Below are positions 43,052 to 50,921 of a stretch of 64,000 bases of DNA, in pieces. The notes beneath the pieces were generated by a model, which worked only from the letters and a program-made list of their open reading frames with translations, was not told where the DNA came from and did not search any database. The stretch is from Pseudomonadota bacterium. Lineage in GTDB: Bacteria; Bdellovibrionota; Bacteriovoracia; Bacteriovoracales; Bacteriovoracaceae. Each line of letters begins with the position of its first letter. Position 1 is the stretch's first letter. The stretch lies in contig JAIYBW010000001.1 of NCBI GenBank assembly GCA_027488375.1, positions 1-64,000 on the forward strand. Direction: 5' to 3'. The translations under genes were made by a program, and so were the position numbers.

Positions 43052-43840
43052 ATGAACTATGGTGCTATCACGGCGATGATTATGGCCGGGATTGTTTTTG
43101 TTTATGGTCTTATTTTGTCCGGAGGGGATAATCTTAAGATTTTTTATGATTTTCCCAGTCTATTTATTGTCTTCGGCGGTGTAGCTGCCGCCATGGCCAT
43201 ATCATTTCAGTATAGACGTATGTTTGGCATGATCAAAACTGGTCTTATGAGAGCCATTAAGGGCAAGCAGATCAATTACGCTAACCTGATTAAAGATATC
43301 ATTAAGTCAGTAGATTCCTACCGTAAGGGCGAAAGTATTAAGTCCATTTCTGATAAGACGAATGATTTTTTCTTTAAGGAAGGCCTAGAAATGTTAGGTG
43401 GGGGAGTTCTCAGTTCTGATCAAGTTTTTCAGCTCATGGAAGAACGTAATGAGAATATCTTCTATCTTCATAGTGAGGATGCAGGAAAATTGAAAATTGT
43501 TGGTAAATACCCTCCAGCTTTTGGGATGATGGGAACAACCATGGGTATGATTGTACTTTTGGCGAATTTAAATGGAGCTGATGCCATTAAAAAAGTTGGT
43601 CCTGCCATGGGGGTTTGCTTAATTACAACCTTATATGGAACGGTTATGGCAAACTTTGGATTTTTACCAATCGCAGATAATCTTGTTGAGCAGTGTAAAG
43701 AAAATTATCTAAAAAATAAAATAATTATCGAAGGCCTTAAACAGCTTCACGCTAAAGAAAATCCAATCGTGGTTGCTGAAAAATTAAATTCATTTTTAAT
43801 ACCAAGTGAACGCCTTGATTGGAAGACGGTCATTAACTGA
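43052..43840 (+). CDS. MotA-type stator protein (MotA/TolQ/ExbB family)
   Basis: This 262-residue four-helix inner-membrane protein matches MotA/PomA. Helices are at ITAMIMAGIVFVYGLILSGG and FPSLFIVFGGVAAAMAI. A cytoplasmic loop follows, then the conserved KYPPAFGMMGTTMGMIVLLANL and GVCLITTLYGTVMANFGFLPIA pair lining the ion channel. MotA5-MotB2 rings convert ion flow into rotation. TTTGGAGG precedes the ATG. It forms an operon with motB ten bases on. Its neighbours are not flagellar genes but the envelope cluster with a FliF/FliG-like protein. It could still serve the ordinary flagellum, so I leave the symbol blank. Confidence 0.93.
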   Translation: MNYGAITAMIMAGIVFVYGLILSGGDNLKIFYDFPSLFIVFGGVAAAMAISFQYRRMFGMIKTGLMRAIKGKQINYANLIKDIIKSVDSYRKGESIKSISDKTNDFFFKEGLEMLGGGVLSSDQVFQLMEERNENIFYLHSEDAGKLKIVGKYPPAFGMMGTTMGMIVLLANLNGADAIKKVGPAMGVCLITTLYGTVMANFGFLPIADNLVEQCKENYLKNKIIIEGLKQLHAKENPIVVAEKLNSFLIPSERLDWKTVIN

Positions 43841-43850
43841 GGAGAATTAA

Positions 43851-44615
43851 ATGGCCAAAAAATTTCCAACTCCTCCTCCTGATGAGCCTGAAGGATGGCT
43901 AACGAGTTATGCGGACTTGATGTCCTTACTAAGTTGTTTCTTCATGCTCATGATGGCCTTTGCTAACTATGACACTCCTGGAGTACAGAGAAAGGCAAAA
44001 ATTATAGCTGAAACTTTTAATAATAACGGAGGTCTCAGTGAGCAGGAATTCGAGAAGCTTGCCACCGAAATTGCCCATCATCCGGATTTTGAAGATAGAT
44101 TAAAAGTTACTTTAAGAGATGGAGAATTAAAGATCGTATTTTCAGGTAGTGCAGTCTTCTCTGAAGGGGCTTATATATTAGACGGTTCTACCATCAATAT
44201 GGTTGATACGCTGATTGAGATGATTAAAGCCCAGGGGCCTGAATATAGAATCCTAGTAGAAGGTCATGCGGATCGGAATGAGTCTTTAGTCTCTGGGAAT
44301 ATGAACCACTGGTCTTTGTCTGCTGCTAGAGCAGCTTCAGTTATTGCTCGATTTGAATATTTTGGTTTTAAGTCAGAGTATATGGCCGCGGTGGCCAAGG
44401 GTGATCGAGAACCACTGGCCGAGTACAAAAAAGAAATTAAAAATGGTCCCTCTCCTCAAGATGTGGCGAAACTTAATAGAAGGACAGTTATCAAAGTTCT
44501 AGAACCTGTAGGGAATAGAAAAAGTAAAGTGAGACTGGGGGTACTGTTCAAGGATGCTGCAGGTGAAGAAGCAACTTCTGATACAGGTCTTTTTAGAGGT
44601 GAAGATTCTCAGTGA
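43851..44615 (+). CDS. MotB-type stator protein with OmpA-like peptidoglycan-binding domain
   Basis: This 254-residue protein has a single N-terminal membrane helix with the ion-binding aspartate (SYADLMSLLSCFFMLMMAF, Asp22). A plug/linker region and an OmpA-family domain follow (LVEGHADRNES and LNRRTVIKV), which anchors the stator to peptidoglycan. Together with MotA it forms a torque generator. It converges on the next gene with a seven-base overlap. Proton versus sodium use cannot be decided from these residues. Confidence 0.93.
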   Translation: MAKKFPTPPPDEPEGWLTSYADLMSLLSCFFMLMMAFANYDTPGVQRKAKIIAETFNNNGGLSEQEFEKLATEIAHHPDFEDRLKVTLRDGELKIVFSGSAVFSEGAYILDGSTINMVDTLIEMIKAQGPEYRILVEGHADRNESLVSGNMNHWSLSAARAASVIARFEYFGFKSEYMAAVAKGDREPLAEYKKEIKNGPSPQDVAKLNRRTVIKVLEPVGNRKSKVRLGVLFKDAAGEEATSDTGLFRGEDSQ

Positions 44616-45808
44616 GCAGTGACTGGAGAATCACCTTCAAGACTAAGAGTTACAGTGGTTTTATTCGAAGCTGTTCTCAAGCTAACGACAGGCAAGGAGC
44701 CAGATAAAAGTTGCTCAGTTCTTCCAAAGTGGGCAGGGGCTGATCCTGTTCCATCAATAAGAGCATTTGCATAAAGGCTTTTTTGGTCAGTCTCTAAACC
44801 GTGAAGATTAACCTCTAAAAATACACGACCTGATTTTTCGAGGCAATTCCAATCTATATGAGAGACTTTTTTACGCTGACCATTTGCCAAAGCAAGAGTC
44901 CCTTTTAGAAAGTAGTGGAGTCCATCTGAAATTTTTTCATCTGAAACATTGAGTGAATTGTTGAAACTTGACGTCGTGTACGGCAGAACATTTAAATTCG
45001 CCATATCGATAAGATGTGAGTTATCTTGAAGTGTGGCCTTGAAAGCATCTTCTAAATTTGTTTCTTGATACTGATTTATTGGCGGGGTCACAATTGCTTG
45101 AACTTTATTATCCGTTTTCTGATTCCTATTCAGGCGACGTGCCGTCAAAAAACCAATGATAAGTGCCAGTGTTGACCACATCAGCGTTGTTGGGATGTTC
45201 GAATGACTTTCTCTCGTCGATTCGTTATCCTTTTTTAAATTCAGCAGTTTTTTATTTGAATCATTAATTGATGTCTCAATCTTAATAAGATCTCTTTGGA
45301 AAGATTGTAAGAAATTCTTATTTTCGAGAAGAATTCCTCGAGCATCAGACTTGACTTCAATTTTAGGTCTCTCAGTATTTAATTCTGAAATAGCTTTTTT
45401 TATCTCAGCAACCAGGGGTTTCCATTGCTGATAGAACTGATGATTTAAACCAAGAGCATAAACTCTTTTATCCTCTTGTTTAATCCACTCATAAAGAGCA
45501 TTTATATTTTCTGGGTAAGCATATGACTGTGCTTTTGATGCCTCATACAGGAAATTATATCTTTCTTTCTGACTGTTTTTCATTAAAAGATCATAAGCTT
45601 TAATTGCAGAAACCCAAAAGTTAGCTGATCTTTGGTCGATGAAGTTCCACGGAATATGAACAGTGCTGGATTCTTTATTTACTAATTGTTGAGTTTGAAA
45701 TTGAGTAGAATCTAGTCTAGCTTCAATTTTATTTTTTAAATTTTCAAAATCTGATGCATTTGAATAAAGAGGTAATAAAAGAATTGAAATGGCCAATGTC
45801 TTTTTCAT
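44609..45808 (-). CDS. Single-pass membrane protein with periplasmic coiled region, motor-like cluster
   Basis: This 399-residue protein has a signal peptide (MKKTLAISILLLPLYSNA), a ~180-residue helical periplasmic part, and one membrane helix at about 207-223 (TTLMWSTLALIIGFLTARRL). A ~170-residue cytoplasmic domain follows that I do not recognise. The topology, periplasmic then cytoplasmic, parallels its FliF-like neighbour. It is the last gene of the long run and overlaps the preceding gene by four bases. It could connect stator or rotor parts with the periplasm. Confidence 0.7.
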   Translation of the reverse strand: MKKTLAISILLLPLYSNASDFENLKNKIEARLDSTQFQTQQLVNKESSTVHIPWNFIDQRSANFWVSAIKAYDLLMKNSQKERYNFLYEASKAQSYAYPENINALYEWIKQEDKRVYALGLNHQFYQQWKPLVAEIKKAISELNTERPKIEVKSDARGILLENKNFLQSFQRDLIKIETSINDSNKKLLNLKKDNESTRESHSNIPTTLMWSTLALIIGFLTARRLNRNQKTDNKVQAIVTPPINQYQETNLEDAFKATLQDNSHLIDMANLNVLPYTTSSFNNSLNVSDEKISDGLHYFLKGTLALANGQRKKVSHIDWNCLEKSGRVFLEVNLHGLETDQKSLYANALIDGTGSAPAHFGRTEQLLSGSLPVVSLRTASNKTTVTLSLEGDSPVTAH

Positions 45809-46296
45809 GCTTCGCCTGACTTTTTAATTTGTGATTTTTGTAATGTGAAGACTTTCCAACCATGTGCTTGGTCTTTCTTCCATGGGGCCACACAGAGGTT
45901 CTGTGTTGGAGATACGAAAGGAATAACCCCTTCAGAACTCATGATTGCAAATCGAATAAAACGCTCTGATCTTTTTTCTTCTATGGAACACGTTATTTTC
46001 TCGGGAAAGGGCCATGCAGGATTAGCAACAACTTTATTAATCCAGTCCCATGTGAGCGAAATAAGTTCTTTATCATTTGAATATTTATCTTCTTCACGGA
46101 TAAAATACCATTCTGTTTCAGGACATAAATTTTTTAATTTTTGAGAAAATGTAGCCCAGTTTCTCAGAGAAATGACTTGATCAAGTTCCGGGCCAACAAC
46201 GTCAGAAAGCGCTTTTTTCCAATTCAAATTCCCAGACTGATTTTCAGACGTGGTCATTTGTTCTTTCTGAATTATCTTTTCGACGTTGAGACTCAC
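45805..46296 (-). CDS. Cytoplasmic hypothetical protein, motor-like cluster
   Basis: This protein has 163 residues from GTG 46296, which follows AGGAGG by four to five bases. A TTG at 46311 would overlap the ribosome-binding site. No signal peptide or membrane segment is visible. The core (LDQVISLRNWATFSQKLKNLCPETEWYFIREED ... PEKITCSIEEKRSERFIRFAIMSSEG) looks alpha/beta and globular. I recognise no family. It overlaps the membrane-protein gene downstream by four bases, so the two are probably made together and may interact. Confidence 0.65.
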   Translation of the reverse strand: MSLNVEKIIQKEQMTTSENQSGNLNWKKALSDVVGPELDQVISLRNWATFSQKLKNLCPETEWYFIREEDKYSNDKELISLTWDWINKVVANPAWPFPEKITCSIEEKRSERFIRFAIMSSEGVIPFVSPTQNLCVAPWKKDQAHGWKVFTLQKSQIKKSGEA

Positions 46297-46372
46297 GTGA
46301 CCTCCTGTCAATTGTGAGTATTCTTATTTTAGCAGGAGCGCTTTTTATTCCCAAGAGGGAAGTATTGCCTAG

Positions 46373-48295
46373 CTATGAGGCAGCTCTTCCACCTTCAATT
46401 CCCTGCAAACGAGGCTTGAGCTTTTGACTCCAATCTTTTATCAGTTGATCACAAAGTCCTGTATAGGAGGTATTTTTAGTCAAAAACTGTCTACATGATT
46501 TTACAAATTCAAACCAGATTTCTTCCGCTTGCCCCTCGATTGAAGCTGCTGTGGTCGGGTCATTTTTAACATTTTCAAGTTCCATATCCATGAGATCTCT
46601 TGCAGGGGTGCCTTTTTCGGCAACCATATCAAGCATCGTCATTTTAAGATCACTCGATCTTGAGTAAATGAGTTCCACTCGTTTGGCCACAGGATATGAC
46701 TGGATAACTTCTTTAATAAATTGACCAGGTAAAGCAAGAATCAATTCACTTGGAAAGTTTCGTTTTGCAACTTCTATGATCATTCCAGTATTGCCGGCTT
46801 TAGCAAGTGCTTTGTATAGAGTCAATTCTCTTGATGGGGCAGCTGAAGGAATCATTGAAATGATTCGTTGAGAGAACGGAGAAGGTGCATAAGATGCATT
46901 GTAAGCTTTTAGAGCATTTTTTAAATCAGGTACTTTACGGTCAATATCTTGTATTTTAAATTCTGTTCCGGCCATTAACCAATTCTCGGCCATTTGTTCG
47001 CTAACCTCAGTGATGATTCTACCAATAAGAGCTGGAGAGAGAATATTCATCATGATCCCAACTTGATCATCATATTTGGATAGAAATTCACTACAGCTTT
47101 TTGAATTTAATTCCATAACGAGATTGAGAAGTTCACCATCCTTAATTCTTGATGGAACGAGAAACGCCTTGATAACTTCTTGAAAAATATGTTTATTGGC
47201 CGTTATTAATTCTTGGGCTTCAAGGTGTTTTCCAAGAACAGATTTCCATTTCGCTCGTTGTGGATCAGATAAACCCTGCATAAGTTTTTCCATCTCAGTA
47301 GATGAAGAGAGTTGAGATATGGCCCTCAGAGCGAGTATAGATTGTTCATCACATTCATTTATCCAAAAACGTATAATGTTAATTGCATCATCTGGATGTT
47401 GCTCTAAACATTGTTGAAATCTTTCAAATCCTTGTGAAGCCGCCATATCTTCTTCCTGTGTTGTTTCCGGTGGTGTTTGTGGTGCCTGGGCCATGAGTGC
47501 AGGTTCTTTATCCTCTTCTTTCTTCTCATCCTCTGGTTTTTTCATGGCTGCCAAAGCTTCCATAAATTCTTTCCATTTCTTGAATAAATTGAAAGCAATG
47601 AAGCCTAAAATCAGTGTTCCTAAAATGAGACCAACAGCATTCCCCCAACGAGAAGCCCATTCAAGCCAATCTTTCGTCCAAATTTTTGGTTCGATTTCCT
47701 CTTTCTTCTTTTCTTTTGGCTTATCAACAGGGGCAGGCTTTTTATTTAAATTTGGATCAACCCATTCCATTGTAATGTTTTCAAAGCGAACAACGGGCTT
47801 AATTCCAGAAACAGAAAACTTTGAATTATTCACAAGTTTTTTTACGATGTCGGTTAAATCCTGTGGGATCTTATCTGATAGAAAAACTGTCACATTAACT
47901 GCGGTTAAATTTTTAAAAATGTCATAAGATTCATTAAAACGATAAAGGTTAATCAATTTCGTTCTATCTTCATCAAGAAATTTATCAACCACGGGCATCT
48001 CAAGTCCGACTTTAGAGAAAGCAATATAATCTCCACGAGAATCGGCCATGTTTAAGTCCGAAACTCTTGGACCTGATTTTTTGTCATCATCTCCAAAATT
48101 CGGTGAGCCTGGTTCACTTATTTCGGCTTCCACCTCAACGAGGTATTGATTGTCTTTGAGAACAGAAGAAAGTGTAGAATTGAATTTTCTTTGTATTTTT
48201 TCTTCAAGGGATAGCTTTTGCCAAGTTAACGAGGTTGAAAGAGCAAAAGCAGATGTGGCCTGAAGGATGATGAAGAGTAAAATTAAACGCATCAT
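46373..48295 (-). CDS. FliF(RBM3)/FliG-like fusion membrane protein
   Basis: This protein has 640 residues. A signal peptide (residues 1-18) is followed by SLEEKIQRKFNSTLSSVLKDNQYLVEVEAEI (29-59) and LTAVNVTVFLSDKIPQDLTDIVKKLV (~130-155). These match the two halves of the FliF RBM3/beta-collar domain. A charged linker leads to one membrane helix (~219-238). Residues 299-314 (QHPDDAINIIRFWINE) closely resemble the FliF C-terminal tail that binds FliG. Another ~325 helical residues follow, with FliG/armadillo-like character. FliF RBM1 and RBM2 and the first FliF membrane helix are absent. It overlaps the PEGA-TPR gene (ATGATG/TGA). Assignment rests on my reading of motifs, not a search. Confidence 0.6.
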   Translation of the reverse strand: MMRLILLFIILQATSAFALSTSLTWQKLSLEEKIQRKFNSTLSSVLKDNQYLVEVEAEISEPGSPNFGDDDKKSGPRVSDLNMADSRGDYIAFSKVGLEMPVVDKFLDEDRTKLINLYRFNESYDIFKNLTAVNVTVFLSDKIPQDLTDIVKKLVNNSKFSVSGIKPVVRFENITMEWVDPNLNKKPAPVDKPKEKKKEEIEPKIWTKDWLEWASRWGNAVGLILGTLILGFIAFNLFKKWKEFMEALAAMKKPEDEKKEEDKEPALMAQAPQTPPETTQEEDMAASQGFERFQQCLEQHPDDAINIIRFWINECDEQSILALRAISQLSSSTEMEKLMQGLSDPQRAKWKSVLGKHLEAQELITANKHIFQEVIKAFLVPSRIKDGELLNLVMELNSKSCSEFLSKYDDQVGIMMNILSPALIGRIITEVSEQMAENWLMAGTEFKIQDIDRKVPDLKNALKAYNASYAPSPFSQRIISMIPSAAPSRELTLYKALAKAGNTGMIIEVAKRNFPSELILALPGQFIKEVIQSYPVAKRVELIYSRSSDLKMTMLDMVAEKGTPARDLMDMELENVKNDPTTAASIEGQAEEIWFEFVKSCRQFLTKNTSYTGLCDQLIKDWSQKLKPRLQGIEGGRAAS

Positions 48296-48897
48296 CTGAC
48301 CTCCGTATCGACGCCAAGTTTCTTTTCAAGATAAACTTTCATACGATAAGCATCCGTATTATCTGGGTTGAGAGTAAAGGCTTTTCTATAGTAGCTAAGA
48401 GCATTTTCAACTTCTTTGTTCATATAATAAGAAGTTGCTTTTAATTCTGGAATAATAGAGAGAGTAGGATGTTTTTTTTCCAAATCATCAAGCCTCAAGA
48501 GCGCATCTCGAAAGTTGCGGCCACGGATCATTTTTTGCACATCAAAAAGCTGATTCATGAGTAGGTCATGTTCTTTATGATTTGATATGGCCTGGTCCAA
48601 CTCTAAATTGGCAGTGAGTTCTAGATCTACATCTTCAGTCTTTGCCATCAGAACTCTGTAAGGTATGTGACCAGCTTTTTTTAATTCAATTAAAAAACTA
48701 TTGCTCTTGACGTAGGTTTTTATGATTTCAGTTAAATTGGCTTCAAAGGGAGTGGCACCAAGGCGGATAGGACGACCAGCATTTAGGATAAAGATTTCTG
48801 CTCCCTCAGGTTGGCTTTTTATCATGAGTTTTGATCCCCATGATGGGAACGAAGCTAAAATGAATAGGACAAAGAAACTAATTTTCATGAAATTCAT
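48292..48897 (-). CDS. PEGA-domain and TPR-repeat exported protein
   Basis: This 201-residue protein has a signal peptide (MNFMKISFFVLFILASFPSWGS) and a PEGA domain (MIKSQPEGAEIFILNAGRPIRLGATPFEANL). TPR-like helices follow (NRKFRDALLRLDDLEKKHPT-like and ENALSYYRKAFTLNPDNTDAYRMK). PEGA domains bind peptidoglycan-associated or surface partners, and TPRs mediate assembly. It is directly upstream of the FliF-like gene and would act in the periplasm. The start may be the second ATG at 48888. Confidence 0.8.
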   Translation of the reverse strand: MNFMKISFFVLFILASFPSWGSKLMIKSQPEGAEIFILNAGRPIRLGATPFEANLTEIIKTYVKSNSFLIELKKAGHIPYRVLMAKTEDVDLELTANLELDQAISNHKEHDLLMNQLFDVQKMIRGRNFRDALLRLDDLEKKHPTLSIIPELKATSYYMNKEVENALSYYRKAFTLNPDNTDAYRMKVYLEKKLGVDTEVR

Positions 48898-48950
48898 GAC
48901 TCCAACTGACTTATATTATCTAATAGAAGTGTTTTCTTGATGAAGCTTAA

Positions 48951-49586
48951 TTAATCCAGGAAAAATATGCCCCCAAGCATGAATTTCATTCCCAGAGTGG
49001 AGGTTGTTACACCGACTCCACGTGCAACACTTGCTTGCGATCTCAGTGTGAAGTACTTGAATTTTCTACTTAATCCACCACCAAGCTCAACTTCTAGGAG
49101 AGTATCATTTTTCTTAGCGGTTTCCGTGAGGTAAGCAAGATAACCCATATTGAGAGCACCCAACGCATAAAATCGGGTAATTGGTGTTAGAGTAAAGGAT
49201 GTGGTTGCATCTTTGATATTCATTTTGGCCGGAGATTTTCCCCAGTAATACTCGAGCCCCCCTCCTCCTCCAAGGTAAGAGCCTTGAGAGGCAATAAGTG
49301 GAAAAGAAAATTGTGTAAACCAGGCAATCCTATCTTCTGTCTTAAATCGGTAGTGAAGCATTCCATTAATACTTGAAACAGATCCTGAGGCTGGAGTCGT
49401 TTGATTTTCACCTTGGAGTGAAGTTTGTGCTTCGTTGAAGCTCACATTAACCATTCCTATCATGACCGATAATTCATTCGAGGGTTTTAACTCACCCTGA
49501 ATCGTATCTGCAGCCATGGCAAGATTAGAAAAAATTAAAATGATCGCCTGGCAGACAAGGCGAATCTTGTTTCGTTGAGTGTAAAT
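48951..49586 (-). CDS. Outer-membrane beta-barrel protein, probable AUU start
   Basis: The first ATG (49517) would give MAADTIQG without any signal peptide. The same frame extends upstream to ATT at 49584-49586, which lies seven bases after a good AAGGAG. It reads MYTQRNKIRLVCQAIILIF then SNLAMA-AD, an excellent signal peptide with an A-x-A cleavage site. No stop and no ATG/GTG/TTG lies between. The mature ~185 residues are alternating strands (GSYLGGGGGLEYYWG ... SQASVARGVGVTTSTLGMKFML) typical of a small outer-membrane barrel. It overlaps the end of the preceding gene by 52 bases. Barrel confidence is good; the AUU start is inference. Confidence 0.65.
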   Translation of the reverse strand: MYTQRNKIRLVCQAIILIFSNLAMAADTIQGELKPSNELSVMIGMVNVSFNEAQTSLQGENQTTPASGSVSSINGMLHYRFKTEDRIAWFTQFSFPLIASQGSYLGGGGGLEYYWGKSPAKMNIKDATTSFTLTPITRFYALGALNMGYLAYLTETAKKNDTLLEVELGGGLSRKFKYFTLRSQASVARGVGVTTSTLGMKFMLGGIFFLD

Positions 49587-50869
49587 GAGAAATCTCCTTG
49601 AGAATTTAAATTAATTTTTTCATAAGAGGCTTCGGTCCCCCACTTGGCATAACGAAAGGGAGGTGAAGCAGCAAGTTTCCACTTTTGACCTTTAAGATTT
49701 TGGTTGTCTTTCAATGGGGAATAAGTTGTTTGAGTTGAAATCGAGGGAGCGTATGAGAAGAGTAAATCCCAAGTTCCCTTATAATCAATCATTTGTTCCC
49801 ATTTTAATTCAAGCCAGTTCACAACGACATTTTCACTTTCAAGTCCTTCACCAGGAGCTGGAAGATTTATAAAAAATAAAGACTCCCTAACATAACCAAT
49901 TGAGACATCTCTATTCATCCCGAGATAGGTTCCAAAAAAGCCTATCTTGTAAGGAGAGCTAATCTCAGCAGGAACAGAAAGAGGCTTAGCGAAAGAAGCC
50001 TCGTAGCTCGCACCTATTTTACCGCTAAAAAGACCTAGTGGTTGAGTCCCCGAGGCATTTAAATTCAAGAGAGTGGATGTTGTCGTTGTTGAAATTAAAG
50101 ATAGGGACTCGATAGTGCGGTAGTCATAGGTCATATTGAGCTTATGGCCAGATTCATACTCAATTTCTTTACTCGCCGCTTTCATCTTGAGATTTGGATG
50201 TTGTTCAGACTCTTTTAACTGGGATATTTGGTTTGTATCAGAAGATGATTCATTTATTTTATTCGTGGTTTCGACTTTCTTTTCTTGATGGAGTTCATCG
50301 ATTTTATCATCCACACCCATTTTAAGATCTTTAACTCTTTGCTTAAAATCAATCGATGCGGCATCTTGCTGTTGGTTAGTCACGCGTCTCTTGTTCTTTT
50401 TTTTTTCTGAATTTGTTGAACTCGGTGATTTTATAGGTTCAAGAGATTCTTTTTTTTTTAAGCTTTTGATCCAAGGTTCAAAAAGAGACTGGAGCGCACT
50501 TTCAAATAGCCTTAGAATATCGTCGTCTCTGATATTTTTTAAGTGTGCAGTATTGATTAATTTCTTCGTTCGGACGTTGATAAGTTTCGTATGGATAACA
50601 TAGCCAGTTGGCCCTTTGGTAATATCTGACTCTATCGCAATTATATCTAATACGGTATTTTCTGGCATGTCATTAGGTGAGAGCAGGAGTTGTAACTGAG
50701 GCTGTCTCGCTACAACCTGTAGTGATATTTTCTCTAACTGCTTCATGATAATGGGAGATATCTTTTCTCCACCCTGTATCTTTCTGATAATCGCAAGCTT
50801 AGTTTCATTGGACCAAGTTAAACTTGATGATAGAAAAAAAAGTGAAATGAAAGTAATAAGCCTCAGCAT
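49535..50869 (-). CDS. Exported two-part protein with C-terminal outer-membrane beta-barrel
   Basis: This 444-residue protein has a signal peptide (MLRLITFISLFFLSSSLTWS). A ~120-residue periplasmic alpha/beta part (KLAIIRKIQGGEKISPIIMKQLEKISLQVV...) resembles nucleotide-independent TolB-N/FlgO-like folds. A Ser/Lys-rich linker follows, then a ~220-residue barrel with strands ending in the outer-membrane signature ...RFALSARRSF. It could be the outer-membrane anchor of the motor-like complex. The family name is not recognisable to me. Confidence 0.7.
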   Translation of the reverse strand: MLRLITFISLFFLSSSLTWSNETKLAIIRKIQGGEKISPIIMKQLEKISLQVVARQPQLQLLLSPNDMPENTVLDIIAIESDITKGPTGYVIHTKLINVRTKKLINTAHLKNIRDDDILRLFESALQSLFEPWIKSLKKKESLEPIKSPSSTNSEKKKNKRRVTNQQQDAASIDFKQRVKDLKMGVDDKIDELHQEKKVETTNKINESSSDTNQISQLKESEQHPNLKMKAASKEIEYESGHKLNMTYDYRTIESLSLISTTTTSTLLNLNASGTQPLGLFSGKIGASYEASFAKPLSVPAEISSPYKIGFFGTYLGMNRDVSIGYVRESLFFINLPAPGEGLESENVVVNWLELKWEQMIDYKGTWDLLFSYAPSISTQTTYSPLKDNQNLKGQKWKLAASPPFRYAKWGTEASYEKINLNSQGDFSFTLNETRFALSARRSF

Positions 50870-50921
50870 AGTAAGATATTAAAATGACTGTAAAACCTTC
50901 TCAAGTGGAGGCAAATTTATC

